This document shows, in pieces, positions 11,883 through 23,394 of a DNA stretch of 64,000 bases; position 1 is the stretch's first letter, and every line of letters begins with the position of its first letter. This DNA is from Solea solea (Eukaryota > Chordata > Actinopteri > Pleuronectiformes > Soleidae). Below the pieces are notes generated by a model, which saw nothing but the letters and a program-made list of their open reading frames with translations, ran no database searches and was not told the origin of the DNA. Where the stretch lies: NCBI RefSeq assembly GCF_958295425.1, contig NC_081154.1, positions 1,674,001 through 1,738,000 on the forward strand. The letters are read 5' to 3'. Made by a program: the position numbers and the translations under genes.

Positions 11883-12517
11883 CAGTGTCTGGCAACAAAA
11901 GGCACCAGCTGTGTGGCAGTAGTATTGATACAGAGGAACAATAATGTGCTGGGATTCAAAGACAATGCAGTATCACACATGTAAGATCCTATATATAGGT
12001 TGTATTAACGTGTTACTAAAAGAACAATAGATCTGAAATAGAAAGATTCTAATCTGTAAATATACAAACATTCACTATCTGTCATAATCTTTACAGTGTT
12101 CAACCATGATGGCAACAACAGCAACAAATAACATAATACCATGTTTTTGCCAAACAATGAGGTCATGGAGATAAATAAGATTACACTAGAACAGCAGAGC
12201 TGGAAACATATGTGCTAATTTATTTGGCGACTGATCTCTGACGTAGTCTCTGGGAAAGACTGAGCTCGAGCATGCATCTAAAATGACAGCTATAGAATAT
12301 TTGGGATTTAGTAGAGTGATTTGGTGAGGACATTTGAGTATTCAGTGGGACGTTAGCCTCCAGTGCTAAGTGAATGCTATCTGTAGAGTTATTTCCAACA
12401 AGCAAACATTGATGGAAAATGAACAGTCCCAACAGTTTGTAATTGTCTTGTCAAATGATATCAGTTTTTGTCAATGTAGAGCAAATAAGACGAGCAGAAT
12501 CTCCAAAAAATATTGCA
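11883..12517. other. Intergenic region between msrb1 and neurl2
   Basis: About 0.6 kb separates the two minus-strand genes, so the msrb1 promoter should lie here or just upstream of 11705. I see no TATA box at a convincing position and no further coding sequence. Confidence 0.5.
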
Positions 12518-12523
12518 TTTTAT
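12518..12523 (-). promoter_or_regulatory. Candidate polyadenylation signal of neurl2
   Basis: 'tttatt' on the plus strand gives AATAAA on the minus strand, about 60 nt past the neurl2 stop codon. Confidence 0.6.
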
Positions 12524-12581
12524 TTGTAGAAACTGAGTGGAGAGGAAATAATATTTCTGTCCATTTCCAGGTCTTCGTCCT

Positions 12582-13639
12582 TCACTCATACTTGCAGTAG
12601 TGCTTGAGCGCCTCAGGCAGCTCCAGCCAGTCAATGGCCATCCTGTGGACAATGTGCTTCTGGATGGCTTTCCTACACAACGTCTGCAGGGATGAGACTG
12701 AAGCAGCAGAACATGAATGGGAAAGAGAGACAAGTGGGTAAGTAAAACAAAAGTATTGACAGGAAATTACCAAAGTAGACCATGACCACTGAGCTAATGC
12801 TGCTGTATGTCCACAACACACCCAAAAAACAACAACAAAAACATTGACAAAGACAGTGAGACCAGAGACATAATCCATCATTGACAATAAGAATCAGTGT
12901 GACACTCACATCCATACTCCACCTGGACGATTCGAACACACTTGGTGGCGGCAAAGACGTCCAGCACAGCATAGAGAGGCTGGATGGTGGAGATGCCCTT
13001 TGCAGAAGCTCCCATGTCCTCCCCGTTGATGACAATGTGCATGTCTGCCACGTCCTTCCCCTTAGGCACATACAGGACACCTATCCTGCTGCGTCTGGCT
13101 GTGGGAGGCAGCACGTTGGTCTTGTACAGGTCGTCCAAAATGTGACTGAAGCGTCCGGGTCGGCTCCTTCCGACCAATTTGTCTCTGGGGATACGTATAT
13201 TTTCAATGTGCAAGTGAGAGTCAGTAAAGAAAGTCTTTGGAGCCGTGTTGATGTGTCCTTCTTCAGCCTCCCCTCGTCCAAGCCTCAGTCCTCCCTCCTG
13301 GACTTCGGGCTCCTCTGTGATCTTGTTGTGGTTGCGGGTGATTGCAAAAACCCAGCTGTCCCCGAGGTCCATGAGGTCTGGGATGGAGTACTCAGGTACT
13401 ACCTCTAAGCTCATGGGATCGTTGGCGGTCAGGCCAATGCGCAGGTGACCACACCAGCCCAGCTCCTTATCCTCGATTTCTATGAGAAATATCTCCCCAG
13501 GCTTCAGAGGGTATTTGCTGAAACACACCCCGTTGGCGAAGCTCTCCACCCGGGTGGCCTGCGTCCCTGACTGGTCCAGCCTCACGTTGGTACCGTGGAT
13601 GGGGTGGAATTCCATAAACTGGTCAGGAAAAGGGTCCAT
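12582..13639 (-). CDS. neurl2: Neuralized-like protein 2 (NHR plus SOCS-box ubiquitin-ligase adaptor)
   Basis: Mammalian NEURL2 (Ozz) is the substrate adaptor of an Elongin B/C-Cullin 5 E3 ligase in muscle, acting on targets such as beta-catenin. Two coding exons on the minus strand, 12910-13639 and 12582-12697, splice in phase to a predicted 281 aa (human about 285). Residues about 10-240 form the neuralized homology repeat, with 'TRVESFANGVCFSK', 'ELGWCGHLRIGLTANDP' and 'LPPTARRSRIGVLY' visible. The last about 36 residues, 'SLQTLCRKAIQKHIVHRMAI' and 'LPEALKHYCKYE', are the SOCS box. The ATG at 13639 is the first in frame; the frame stays open upstream to a good acceptor-like 'TTCACTTCACCAG' ending at 13669, so an extra 5' exon that changes the N-terminus is possible. 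Confidence 0.95.
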
Positions 13640-13699
13640 TTTTTCGGGCACGGATTCAAACAGTTGTTCTGGTGAAGTGAAAAGAAAAGACTATGTACG

Positions 13700-14955
13700 A
13701 GAAATTCACAGTTGAGGACTTAAAAAAGCACACGCAACAACATGGAGTCAGACTTACGGTAATGTTACGGAAAATCAAGCGATCATGTTGTCATTTCTGA
13801 CTTTCTGTCCCACACGCACTCATTGTGTGGTCGCAAAAACTTGAGCAGACTCGACAAGAGGCCTGCTCTGCCTATCTGCTGCTCACTCACGGAAGCTTCT
13901 GGTACTGGGCTATTTTTGAACAGCTGCACGTGTCAACAGATGGTAAGGTATCTGTGAGTGTGTGTGTGTGTGGTGGGGTGTTTGTGTGTTTGTACTTCCA
14001 TCTCTGTGAGGACCAGTGTCAGGATGGGTCAAATCGGGACTAGTTCTACAAAAGTCACTGAATCAGTGGAAACTGGACTTGTAGTTTTCTTGAGGACGTT
14101 TCTATTCTTATCCAAAATTCTTCTTCAGTTCTTTCTCAAGATTTCACAGAGGTAAAATAATTCCTCTTGGATGAGAGGTGAAATCTACAATTCAATGACT
14201 TTTGGACCCTCTTAGATTGGTCTAGAGGTTTTTCAGACTAGGCATTAACATCTAGCCTGGGTGAACCCGACTGATTCTGCCTGCAATTTCCTTGCAAAAC
14301 TAAAGCTGATAGAGTCCCCAAAGCTCTAGAACAGTCTCCCATCCTACACCATGTCTCTTTCTATTGATAAATGAACTTTATGACATGATCTATCTAGTCT
14401 AATCTTTTCAATTTTCGCTTTTAATTCTGATGGTGTCTGATCTGTTACTTGCACTTGTCTTATGTTCTGTCTTGTTCTGTCCTATTTTGACATAGGAGTC
14501 GTAGTGTCAGATTTCAAGAAAACATTCCAGTCCAGAGATAGGGATTTTTTTGGGGAATTTGATACATTTTTTGTGGCATCAAAAGATTCTTACCAAAATT
14601 GAATGGGAACACGTGGGTGATCACCTACCAATTCCAAAAATGTTCACATTGATTTGTCAAAAACTGAACACAGGAAGTTGCTAATGGATGAACAAACTTA
14701 CAGATTAACCCACATTCTCCTACTATAAAATACTCATTAAGAAACTACTGGCAAATTACTTGACTCCTGGTGTTATACATGTGTTACACTAGTTGCACCC
14801 ATTGGGACGAGTTGTTTGAATTTATTTGATTTAAACAAATGTTAGACACTGAGATTCAGGTTAGAACCAAGCTTAAGAGACCAATGAATACATTATAACA
14901 ATGAGAGTCGTTATGAAAATAGAAATACAAGCAGGGGGTGGGCGTTCTGCACATG
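13700..14955. other. Upstream of neurl2; no gene seen
   Basis: Contains a GT-rich run with a 'gtgaggaccagtgtcagga' copy of the dispersed repeat at about 13955-14035. The neurl2 promoter probably lies in 13.7-13.9 kb but no diagnostic element is visible. Confidence 0.5.
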
Positions 14956-14959
14956 TCAG

Positions 14960-15026
<67 letters not shown>

Positions 15027-15028
15027 AG
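14960..15028. repeat. Compound microsatellite (TC)n(AC)n
   Basis: An uninterrupted TC run of about 40 bases passes directly into an AC run of about 26 bases. Purely a simple repeat. Confidence 0.95.
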
Positions 15029-15029
15029 T

Positions 15030-15905
15030 GGTTAATGGTTGACGGTTAAGCCCCCTGGGTCAAAGCACTCATTTAATTTCACAATACCATGTGCTGCATA
15101 ATTATCATAATACCATATGCTGGAGATATATTTAAAACGCCAGCCTTTTCATAACTTTACTCCAAATATAGACCATATGCAAATACAACCTAGGCTCTTA
15201 TGTAAGATAGCAATTTAAAGTCATATACCAGCTCCAATATATACATATATATGAAGACTACTGTATGTCTTTATAATATTGGAATTATAGAACAATAATA
15301 ATAATGTGAATAATCATTATATCTAAAGAGGTGAAGTCATTTGGACTTTACAACAAGACTAACTGACAAATAATAATAACAACATACTCTGCATGGTAAT
15401 AAATTATAGTAAATGGCAATTCTAATGATACATATAGAATATGGTAAAGTAAATGAAATAATACATATTTTGACACATTTGGACTTCCATACACTCTTTT
15501 TTCTGTCTTAAAGAAAACTATATATTTATACACATACAGTATATATATATATATACACACACATATAGTATATATATCTTTTTTTTGTGGTCATCCAAAG
15601 TCTCCTCCAGTAGATGGCACCGTGACCACCTATCTGGCCTATTCCCAGAGCCAGCTGTGATTGCATCAGCATAATTCTTAGTAAAGTATACTTGGCATAA
15701 ACCGTCAATGGTGCATCTTTTTGTAATTTGTGAGCGTATTATAAAACATCCATGTGTGTCCAAAATCAGTAATTGTCTTATGGTTATTTGTCTTGTTTTT
15801 TCAAATGAACCCAATGTCCAAAAAAGCAGTAAAAAAGGAGAGAAACTAGTTTAATCTTCAATATCACATTTTATTATTTATATACAACTACAACAGCATG
15901 AATGT
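15030..15905. other. AT-rich non-coding stretch
   Basis: Includes TA-rich runs near 15235-15255 and 15536-15580. The small open frames here are poly-Tyr/Ile products of the TA repeat. No gene seen. Confidence 0.5.
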
Positions 15906-15914
15906 TTCTGCTGC

Positions 15915-16392
15915 TGTATGGTTCTATGGTTGTGTGGTTCTATGGTTGTGTGGTTATATGGTTGTAAGGTTGTATGGTTCTGTGGTTGTATGATTATATG
16001 ATTGTAAGGTTGTGTGGTTGTGTGGTTCTATAGTTGTGTGGTTGTATGATTATGTGGTTGTGTGGTTGTATGGTTCTGTGGTTGTATGGTTGTATGGTTG
16101 TGTGGTTGTATGGTTGTGTGGTTCTATGGTTCTATGGTTGTATGATTATATGATTGTAAAGTTGTGTGGTTCTATGGTTGTGTGGCTGTATGGTTCTATG
16201 GTTGTGTGGTTGTATGGTTCTATGGTTGTATGATTATATAGTTGTGTGGTTGTATGGTTCTGTGGTTGTATGGTTATATGATTGTAAGGTTGTGTGGTTC
16301 TATAGTTCTGTGGTTGTATGATTATATGGTTGTATGGTTGTAAGGTTGTGTGGTTGTATGGTTGTAAGGTTGTGTGGTTGTATGGTTCTGTT
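15915..16392. repeat. Minisatellite of 8-mer variants (tggttgta/tggttctg)
   Basis: About 60 copies of an octamer drifting among 'tggttgta', 'tggttgtg', 'tggttcta' and 'tgattata'. The open frames across it (73 aa on plus, part of a 180-aa frame on minus) are by-products of a stop-poor repeat and not genes. Confidence 0.95.
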
Positions 16393-16399
16393 GCATCAG

Positions 16400-18285
16400 A
16401 CAAAAAAAGATAAAAAAAACAAAAAAAAAAATTGCGAGCCACAGTGATGTTTCCACTGGATTTGCTCTGCATGCTGAGTCCAGCTGTTTCCTCACAAAAC
16501 ACTGACTGTGATGCCTTCAGGGTTCTGTTTCTGCAAAACACGAGAGACACAGAAGCAGAGACTAGAGAAGGAGCATCAGTGGGTAAATTCTTACCAAAAT
16601 GTAATGGGGAAAATACCAGTAATACCCACATATATATCTGGACAAATGCTTTTGTTGTTGGAGAAAAATTAAAAATAACACATTTCATCCTTACCTACTT
16701 CTTGGGTAAAACAATTATTGCATTGTTAATTCACCTGCTACAGTGTGAGGAAAATGCAGCAAAATGTACAATGATTAACCTAAAGTATTTTATAGACTAA
16801 ATGAAAAGACAAAAAAATCTTTTCAAATTATCATAAAATAATTGTCACAACAAAAATTGTCAAAATCAAAATTATTTCCCAATTTCCCATTGGAAATCAT
16901 GACATGAGGGGCGTTCATGTGCATTTTGTGCATTGGGAACTCGTATTTACCATTACCATACAATTACCATAATTCCTCTGTACAACACCACAATGTATTT
17001 GAAATTAAATATTGAGGAGACTGAACACAACAATCGCTTAAACCATAAACATTTTTACACATTATTGTCGATTTTCAGGGGCTCCCCAAAAAGAAAAAAA
17101 TTGTGCAAATGACTAAAAAGCCAGGTGTGTTTCATGGGCAGGTGTGGCCCGTTACCTCGTTAATCCCTGTCAGAACAAGAAGATTAAGTTCTGCAGCTGA
17201 CTGCAAGTGTTGAATTTGTGTTTGGTGACACTTTTTTTTTAACAGAAATGTTCAATGTGAGGTCCAAAGAGTTGTCAGTGCCAGAGAAGAAGGCCCTCAG
17301 GCGACTGAGGAAACTAAATAAACCTATAGATTTAGGTGTGGACGAATCAACCAATTTGGTATGTTCTTAAAAAAAAGGAATCCACCGGTGAAATCAGAAC
17401 CACCAAAAGACCTGGAACCAAAATAAGACAAGACAAGTCAAGTCTTCAGTGAAGAAAAACCCTTTTACAACATCCAGCCAAGTCAAGAACACACTTGAGG
17501 AGCTACTGTAACTGTCGAAGTCTACAATGTACGTAAGTGATCACCTTACAGGAAATTCCTGACAGAAGGACGATGAAAACAGAAAACCTCCTTGGCGGAG
17601 GTAACAATTAACAGATAATAAAGTGGGAATAATTCTGGGTTAATTCGCTGCACAGTGGTCACATGACTTCTATCACAGCAAGACCCGTGAGCTTGTCCTC
17701 GTCAGTCAGTGATGGATGGAGGTTATCTTCGCTCACCTCAGCTGCAGCCCTGCGCCGCTCTGCTCTCTTCTTCATGTTGTCATTTCTGGGGCTTCCAGTG
17801 AGTCGAATGTAGGCCAAGATGGAGGGAGAGAGAAAGAGAAAAAAAGAGAAGAAGGGGAATTTATTTATCTTACTCTTTCTTATGAAAGAGATATGAGGTT
17901 ATAGTTTCTTTTCTGTTAGCCCGTGAGCAACATAACTTAAAAATGTAAGGAATGATTTTGATGGAATCTTCTGAGGATGTTAGCAGAGATTGGTGTGTGT
18001 GTGGAGCCCAAGTGGCAACCAGTCGTGATGTCACCAGTCGTGGGAATTTGGGATTTTGAAACCTTGAGTTTTACCAATTTGGCCATTTGACAGTTTTGCA
18101 ACCAGAAGTTCAGGAAGTTCTCCTATTAGATGATACCAACTGTCAATCACACTGGTGCGCACTCATATGTGTCGTACTTTATTATTTAGCTTCACCTAAA
18201 TGGAAACATAACAAATTTTGTACAAATTTAATATCATGTTCTGTTGAAGAAGAGGGAAAAAAAGACCATTAACTCTTCAAGGGAA
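16400..18285. other. Non-coding stretch, no recognised gene
   Basis: AT-rich. A 40-codon open frame starting at 17249 follows an acceptor-like 'tttttttttaacag' and is discussed in the findings. Otherwise nothing is supported. Confidence 0.45.
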
Positions 18286-18289
18286 ATCT

Positions 18290-18600
18290 TTACTGAAGTT
18301 CATTTTCCCATAGACTTCCATTCAAACTGAGCTCTTTTTGTGACCAGTGGAGTCGCCCCCTTGTGGCTATTCATTATGCTCTGCTTCTTATTTGGCTTTA
18401 GGATAAACCTGGAAGACTATGTTTATTTAAATCAAGGTCTATGGCGTAGCCTGATTTTTGGGGGTATGACGCAGCTACATGCTTTACAACGCCCCCTGCT
18501 GTCCAGAACTAGACAAGTCTTGTACTTGCTTCTAGAAAGAAATCAGGTTTTGTTGCATAATTGTGCAGACCTGTATTGAGATTGGTTTTGAAAGTCTGGA
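18290..18600. repeat. Dispersed repeat with 'cgcccccttgtggctat' motif
   Basis: 'tagacttccattcaaactga' followed by 'gaccagtggagtcgccccct' is a sequence I recognise as recurring in teleost genomes. 'gcccccttgtggcaattca' recurs near 36260 in this window. The class is unknown and the boundaries are approximate. Confidence 0.45.
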
Positions 18601-19207
18601 GACCTGTAATTCAAACCACACTCGACGGTGGTTTTAAATGTGATTAAAGTCCGATATTGTTGTTAAAGTAAGTCAATGCAGGGTTTGCTCTCGGATTCCA
18701 CCAACAGTTGTAAAACAGTATTGTCTGTTACAATTGTTGTAAATGTCAACAAACCAGCTACATCAGCCCATGTTATAACTTTTTTTTTTACAAATATAAT
18801 TACATAATGTATGTTGAATGTAGAATGTTGTGGTTATTTTTGTGTCAGGGACCTGAATGTGATGTGGATCCGCTCAGGCTTTGGTGGGTTCATGTATCAG
18901 CAAAATTATGTTGGAGACTTTATTTTTGAAGATTAAACTCTACCTACATTGTGTAGCTTTAATAGTGCTGATTCACTTTGGCATGGAGGCTAGGTCACAG
19001 TCGAGGGGTTGTGAACTTCTGTTGTCGCCCGTGAAGTTCTTGAGATGCCATTAGACACCATTTACACTCAAACGCATGTGTTTGAGTGGGTTTGTGTGCA
19101 TGTGTTGGGGCTGCAGGATTCCTAATCTGGATTACTATGTAGTGCAGCCACGCTTTTTCCATAATCACTCTGGTGAGCTGTGATTCTCAGCAGCACATGA
19201 CACATCT

Positions 19208-19318
19208 GGATGCACAGAGAGGGAGAGACAGAGAGAGGAAGAGAGACAGAGAGAGGGAGAGAGAGAGAGAGACAGAGAGAGGGAGAGAGACAGAGAGACA
19301 GAGAGAGGGAGAGAGCCT
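19208..19318. repeat. GA-rich simple repeat
   Basis: Purine-rich run of 'gagagaga', 'gacagaga' and 'gagggaga' units. The overlapping frames in both directions (Arg/Glu-rich and Ser/Leu-rich) come from the repeat. Confidence 0.9.
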
Positions 19319-19319
19319 C

Positions 19320-19393
19320 CCTCAGTCTTCTCTCGCTCACATGGAGAGCAGAGCAGCAGAACACCGGTGGGTGTGATGCCTTTGATTTCTCTG
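19320..19393 (+). other. Possible 5' non-coding exon of the tex2-family gene
   Basis: A non-repetitive 74-base stretch ends 'gatttctctg' and is followed by 'gtaagtaac', a near-consensus splice donor. The tex2 coding exon at 24639 is preceded by an acceptor ending at 24597 (tattctctttcag), so an upstream non-coding exon must exist. This is one candidate only; it is inference without transcript support. Confidence 0.3.
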
Positions 19394-19551
19394 GTAAGTA
19401 ACAGCATCTCCTCGTCGCTGTTTTGATTCTTTTTGGCTGCAGATGTTTGTGATTTTACTCCTAAAAAAAAGAACGATCTCTTTTAACTTCCACTTCATCT
19501 GCACGTCACAGTCAGTCATCCAACAATGTGTCAATTTGAATTTCATCCTGT

Positions 19552-19608
19552 CATCGCTGCTTCATTTTAGGATTACACTGCATGTAATCCTAAAATGAAG
19601 CAGCGATG
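19552..19608. repeat. Perfect hairpin palindrome, 26-bp arms, 5-nt loop
   Basis: Bases 19552-19577 are the exact reverse complement of 19583-19608, with loop 'ctgca' at 19578-19582. No mismatch was found across the 26 bp. No terminal-repeat element is evident around it. Confidence 0.95.
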
Positions 19609-20104
19609 TTTGTTTTATTGTGCTTGTATTTCAGTATTTCAGTGTTGTCTGTGTCTGTCTGTAAATCCTCAGTGTCCGTGATCATATCAGAATCTAGTGT
19701 TAAAAAAATCTAAATATACAAAACAATAATCATTTTTAAAAAAACAGATCCTGACATGAAACATCTTGAAGTGGCAGTTTTATGTCAAAAGTACCAAGTA
19801 ATCATGCGTGTGTGCAATTAAAAACATAATTTTATATCATTTTTATTATCAATTTGTTGTTTGCCTTTTACTAAAGACTTCCGTGGAGAGGAACGTTCAT
19901 GAGTTTCAGTTATTTTTGGTGGGCTTTGCTGTATGGCTGTGTGTCAAATGTCAAGCAGCTGTGTGTCAAGGCTCAGTGGTGCACTTAGATCACCTTGGAC
20001 CGAGGTGATCAGCAGCAGCAGCCTTTGTTAGGCACACTTAAAAACATGGCACCACAACAAGTAACTTGTGTGCCAAGATCTTGAGTTGGCCCAGTGTAAC
20101 CAGG

Positions 20105-20245
20105 AACGGGGCACCATTCTCTGGGGGAGGAGTGGCTCAGTGGTTAAGACCGGCACCCTGTGCAAAAGACTTCATGGTTTCACTGGCAGGTTGTACTCAA
20201 TACACTTGTAAGTTGCTTTGGATAAAAGTGTCTGCTAAATGTAAT
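20105..20245 (+). mobile_element. tRNA-derived SINE with LINE-type 3' tail
   Basis: 'aggagtggctcagtggttaa' is the A-box head and 'aagttgctttggataaaag' plus 'tgtctgctaaatg' is the conserved 3' tail that many fish SINEs share with a partner LINE. The B-box region 'ggttgtactcaa' is degraded. Confidence 0.8.
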
Positions 20246-20249
20246 CAAT

Positions 20250-21715
20250 TATGTTTTTTAAATATTATTTTCTTGATTATTCAGCCATTACATTTTTTAA
20301 TAGTCTGTTTTTAACATATCACTGAATTCCCCAGAGCCCAGTGTGATGTATACAAGATTTGCATTATTATATTACATAGAACAATTTAATTTACATGTGA
20401 CAAAAAGAAAAAGTTTCCATTGAAAATGGCTGTACCAAAAATATTGTATTTGTTGTTTAATATTGAGCTTGAAATCATTCATATGTTTTACAGCAATTAT
20501 TATAATGAGAGAGCGGCATAAATATAATATGGAACGCTTCATCTTACAGTCCACTCACATTTAACTACATTCAAAGAAGGGACTGATTTATATAATAGCA
20601 CAAACATTTCCTGTAGAGAATTTCTTTTTTTTTATTTGGTTCAAAATCTCCTCAAGGGGGTTGGTTTACACATGTTGATTCTAAAATTCCTAATTAAAAA
20701 AGGAGCTAGGGGGGAAATTGTTTTGCAGTTGGCAACTCAAAACAAAACAATAAAACAATTTAGAGTTGATTGCACACGGAACAAAAGGAACATTTATATT
20801 TGTAAGTTCTGACTCCAGGAGGGACGAACTTTACTGTCTGTAGATAAAAGAAAGATGAAGTTATTCAACCCGAAGAAAAGGGGGTTTTGTGTGTGAGTAA
20901 GAACAGTTATTTTGCTTGCTACACTGAATTTTCCTTAACATTTGGTGTTAACACTAATGGCTCACACATAGCTAAAAAGGGAGCCAGGATTCCGTATATC
21001 TGCTTAAATCTGCCCATATATAGATTATAGACGCCATTTTTTGACAGATTTTGCTCTCAAGCTGTTTGTTTTTGCTAATAAACTGTGGGGATAGGGATCA
21101 TTTTCATTATACCACTAATTAGATATAATAAAATGCATCATGTGCTCATTGTTTTTGTAGGTACTTGCACTAGTGATCCAGCTAGAGTGGGCTAGGCTCT
21201 AAAAATGGAGAGTGAGACGGTTGACAGTATCAACCCTGGGTCACAGAGACGAGCCGGTTTGGAAACAAATTCCACCAAATGTTGGTTTAGCCCATAATCC
21301 GGCCGTGTGATTTGTCAGATTTCACAGTAAAATCCCTGCATTAATGTTAATCTGAGATTGTTACTGTTGGTGTCTGATCAGAGGGTGACGCACAAACACA
21401 CACATACTCACAAACCAGTCACAGACAGGCTGTTAGTTTCAATGCCAGGGAAAAAGTAAAGAAGTAATCAGACACTCTGAGCAGATGTTATGTTTCATGT
21501 CACAGTCGTCATGTGATCACGTCGTGTTTGACACGCAGCCTCATGGAACACTGACCGCTCTGTCGCCGCACTCATTCTCACAGGAGTTTATCTCTGAGCA
21601 TCACGTGTTGCTGTTTTACAAACGTGAAATTAGTGGTCGACGCTGAAAATAGAAACTCTCACATGGTAGAGACTGTTCCCTGTCACCCTTAAAATAACAA
21701 GATAATAACGCTAAT
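20250..21715. other. Non-coding stretch, no recognised gene
   Basis: AT-rich, presumably an intron or the upstream region of the tex2-family gene. No coding or repeat structure that I can name. Confidence 0.5.
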
Positions 21716-21721
21716 AAAGAT

Positions 21722-22065
21722 TTACTCACACAACACAACTACAAGGAGACATAAAGTGACCACAAACACACTTAAAAGAACTACAAACACACTTAAAAGA
21801 ACTACAAACACACTTAAAAGAACTACAAACACACTTAAAAGAACCACAAAGAGTTGCAAACAGAGCAATACAAAGAGACACAAACAGATCAAAGCAACTA
21901 CAAAGAGACACAACTAGACTTAAAACAACTACAAAGACAAACAAACAGACTTAAAACGACTACAAAGAGTTGCAAAATGAACAACTACAAAGAGACACAA
22001 CCTGATCAAAGCAACTACAAAGAGACACAAACAGATCAAAGCAACTACAGAGACACAAACATGAA
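21722..22065. repeat. Tandem repeats of 'acaaacacacttaaaagaact' and 'acaaagagacacaa' units
   Basis: At about 21760-21845 a 21-bp unit repeats nearly perfectly four times. It then decays into irregular repeats of 'caaagagacacaaacagatc' and 'aaagcaactaca' up to about 22065. Open frames on both strands are repeat-derived. Confidence 0.9.
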
Positions 22066-22164
22066 AATGTGTCGTCATTAACCTGTTATATTCATCTACT
22101 ACAATAGAAACACTTTTGTGTGTTTATTAAACTTCAGGTTCTTCTTCTCACCCTAAAGAACAAG

Positions 22165-23388
22165 CTACGATGAAGGTCTGATGCTGTTGATGAAGAAGTC
22201 TGATGCTGTTGATGATGAAGGTCTGATGCTGTTGATGAAGAAGGTCTGCTGATGAAGAAGGTCTGATGCTGTTGATGATGAAGGTCTGATGCTGTTGATG
22301 ATGAAGGTCTGATGCTGTTGATGAAGAAGGTCTGATGCTGTTGATGATGAAGTCTGATGCTGTTGATGATGAAGGTCTGATGCTGTTGATGAAGAGGTCT
22401 GATGCTGTTGATGAAGAAGTCTGATGCTGTTGATGAAGAAGGTCTGATGCTGTTGATGATGAAGGTCTGATGCTGTTGATGAAGAAGTCTGATGCTGTTG
22501 ATGAAGAAGGTCTGATGCTGTTGATGATGAAGTCTGATGCTGTTGATGATGAAGGTCTGATGCTGTTGATGATGAAGTCTGATGCTGTTGATGATGAAGG
22601 TCTGATGCTGTTGATGATGAAGTCTGATGCTGTTGATGATGAAGGTCTGATGCTGATGATGAAGAAGTCTGATGCTGTTGATGATGAAGGTCTGATGCTG
22701 TTGATGATGAAGGTCTGATGCTGTTGATGAAGAAGTCTGATGCTGTTGATGAAGAAGGTCTGATGCTGTTGATGCTGAAGGTCTGATGCTGTTGATGCTG
22801 AAGGTCTGATGCTGTTGATGAAGAAGGTCTGATGCTGTTGATGAAGAAGGTCTGATGCTGTTGATGAAGAAGGTCTGATGCTGTTGATGATGAAGGTCTG
22901 ATGCTGTTGATGCTGAAGGTCTGATGCTGTTGATGCTGAAGGTCTGATGCTGTTGATGATGAAGGTCTGATGCTGTTGATGATGAAGGTCTGATGCTGTT
23001 GATGATGAAGGTCTGATGCTGTTGATGAAGAAGTCTGATGCTGTTGATGAAGAAGGTCTGATGCTGTTGATGAAGAAGGTCTGATGCTGTTGATGATGAA
23101 GGTCTGATGCTGTTGATGAAGAAGGTCTGATGCTGTTGATGAAGAAGGTCTGATGCTGTTGATGAAGAAGGTCTGATGCTGTTGATGATGAAGGTCTGAT
23201 GCTGTTGATGCTGAAGGTCTGATGCTGTTGATGCTGAAGGTCTGATGCTGTTGATGATGAAGGTCTGATGCTGTTGATGCTGAAGGTCTGATGCTGTTGA
23301 TGCTGAAGGTCTGATGCTGTTGATGCTGAAGGTCTGATGCTGTTGATGCTGAAGGTCTGATGCTGTTGATGATGAAGGTCTGATGCTG
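22165..23388. repeat. Minisatellite, 22-23 bp unit (tctgatgctgttgatgatgaagg)
   Basis: More than 50 tandem copies. Variation is mainly at one triplet (gatgat, gatgaa or gatgct) and in the presence or absence of one G, so the unit is 22 or 23 bp. On the minus strand no frame meets a stop, which yields two overlapping frames of 437 and 418 aa built of 'INSIRPSSSTASDLHHQQHQ'-like text. Having two long frames at once, and a period that is not a multiple of three, argues against a protein gene. Confidence 0.95.
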
Positions 23389-23394
23389 CCTGAC

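Noticed and set aside
12881..13408. 175-aa plus-strand open frame
   Set aside because: Antisense shadow of neurl2 exon 1, which is strongly supported by homology.
16146..16688. 180-aa minus-strand open frame
   Set aside because: Half of it is octamer minisatellite ('YNHTTLQPYNHTT'-like text); the rest has no recognisable family.
21722..22065. CRISPR-like array (21-bp repeats)
   Set aside because: Units are directly abutting with no spacers, and the genome is vertebrate; an ordinary tandem repeat.
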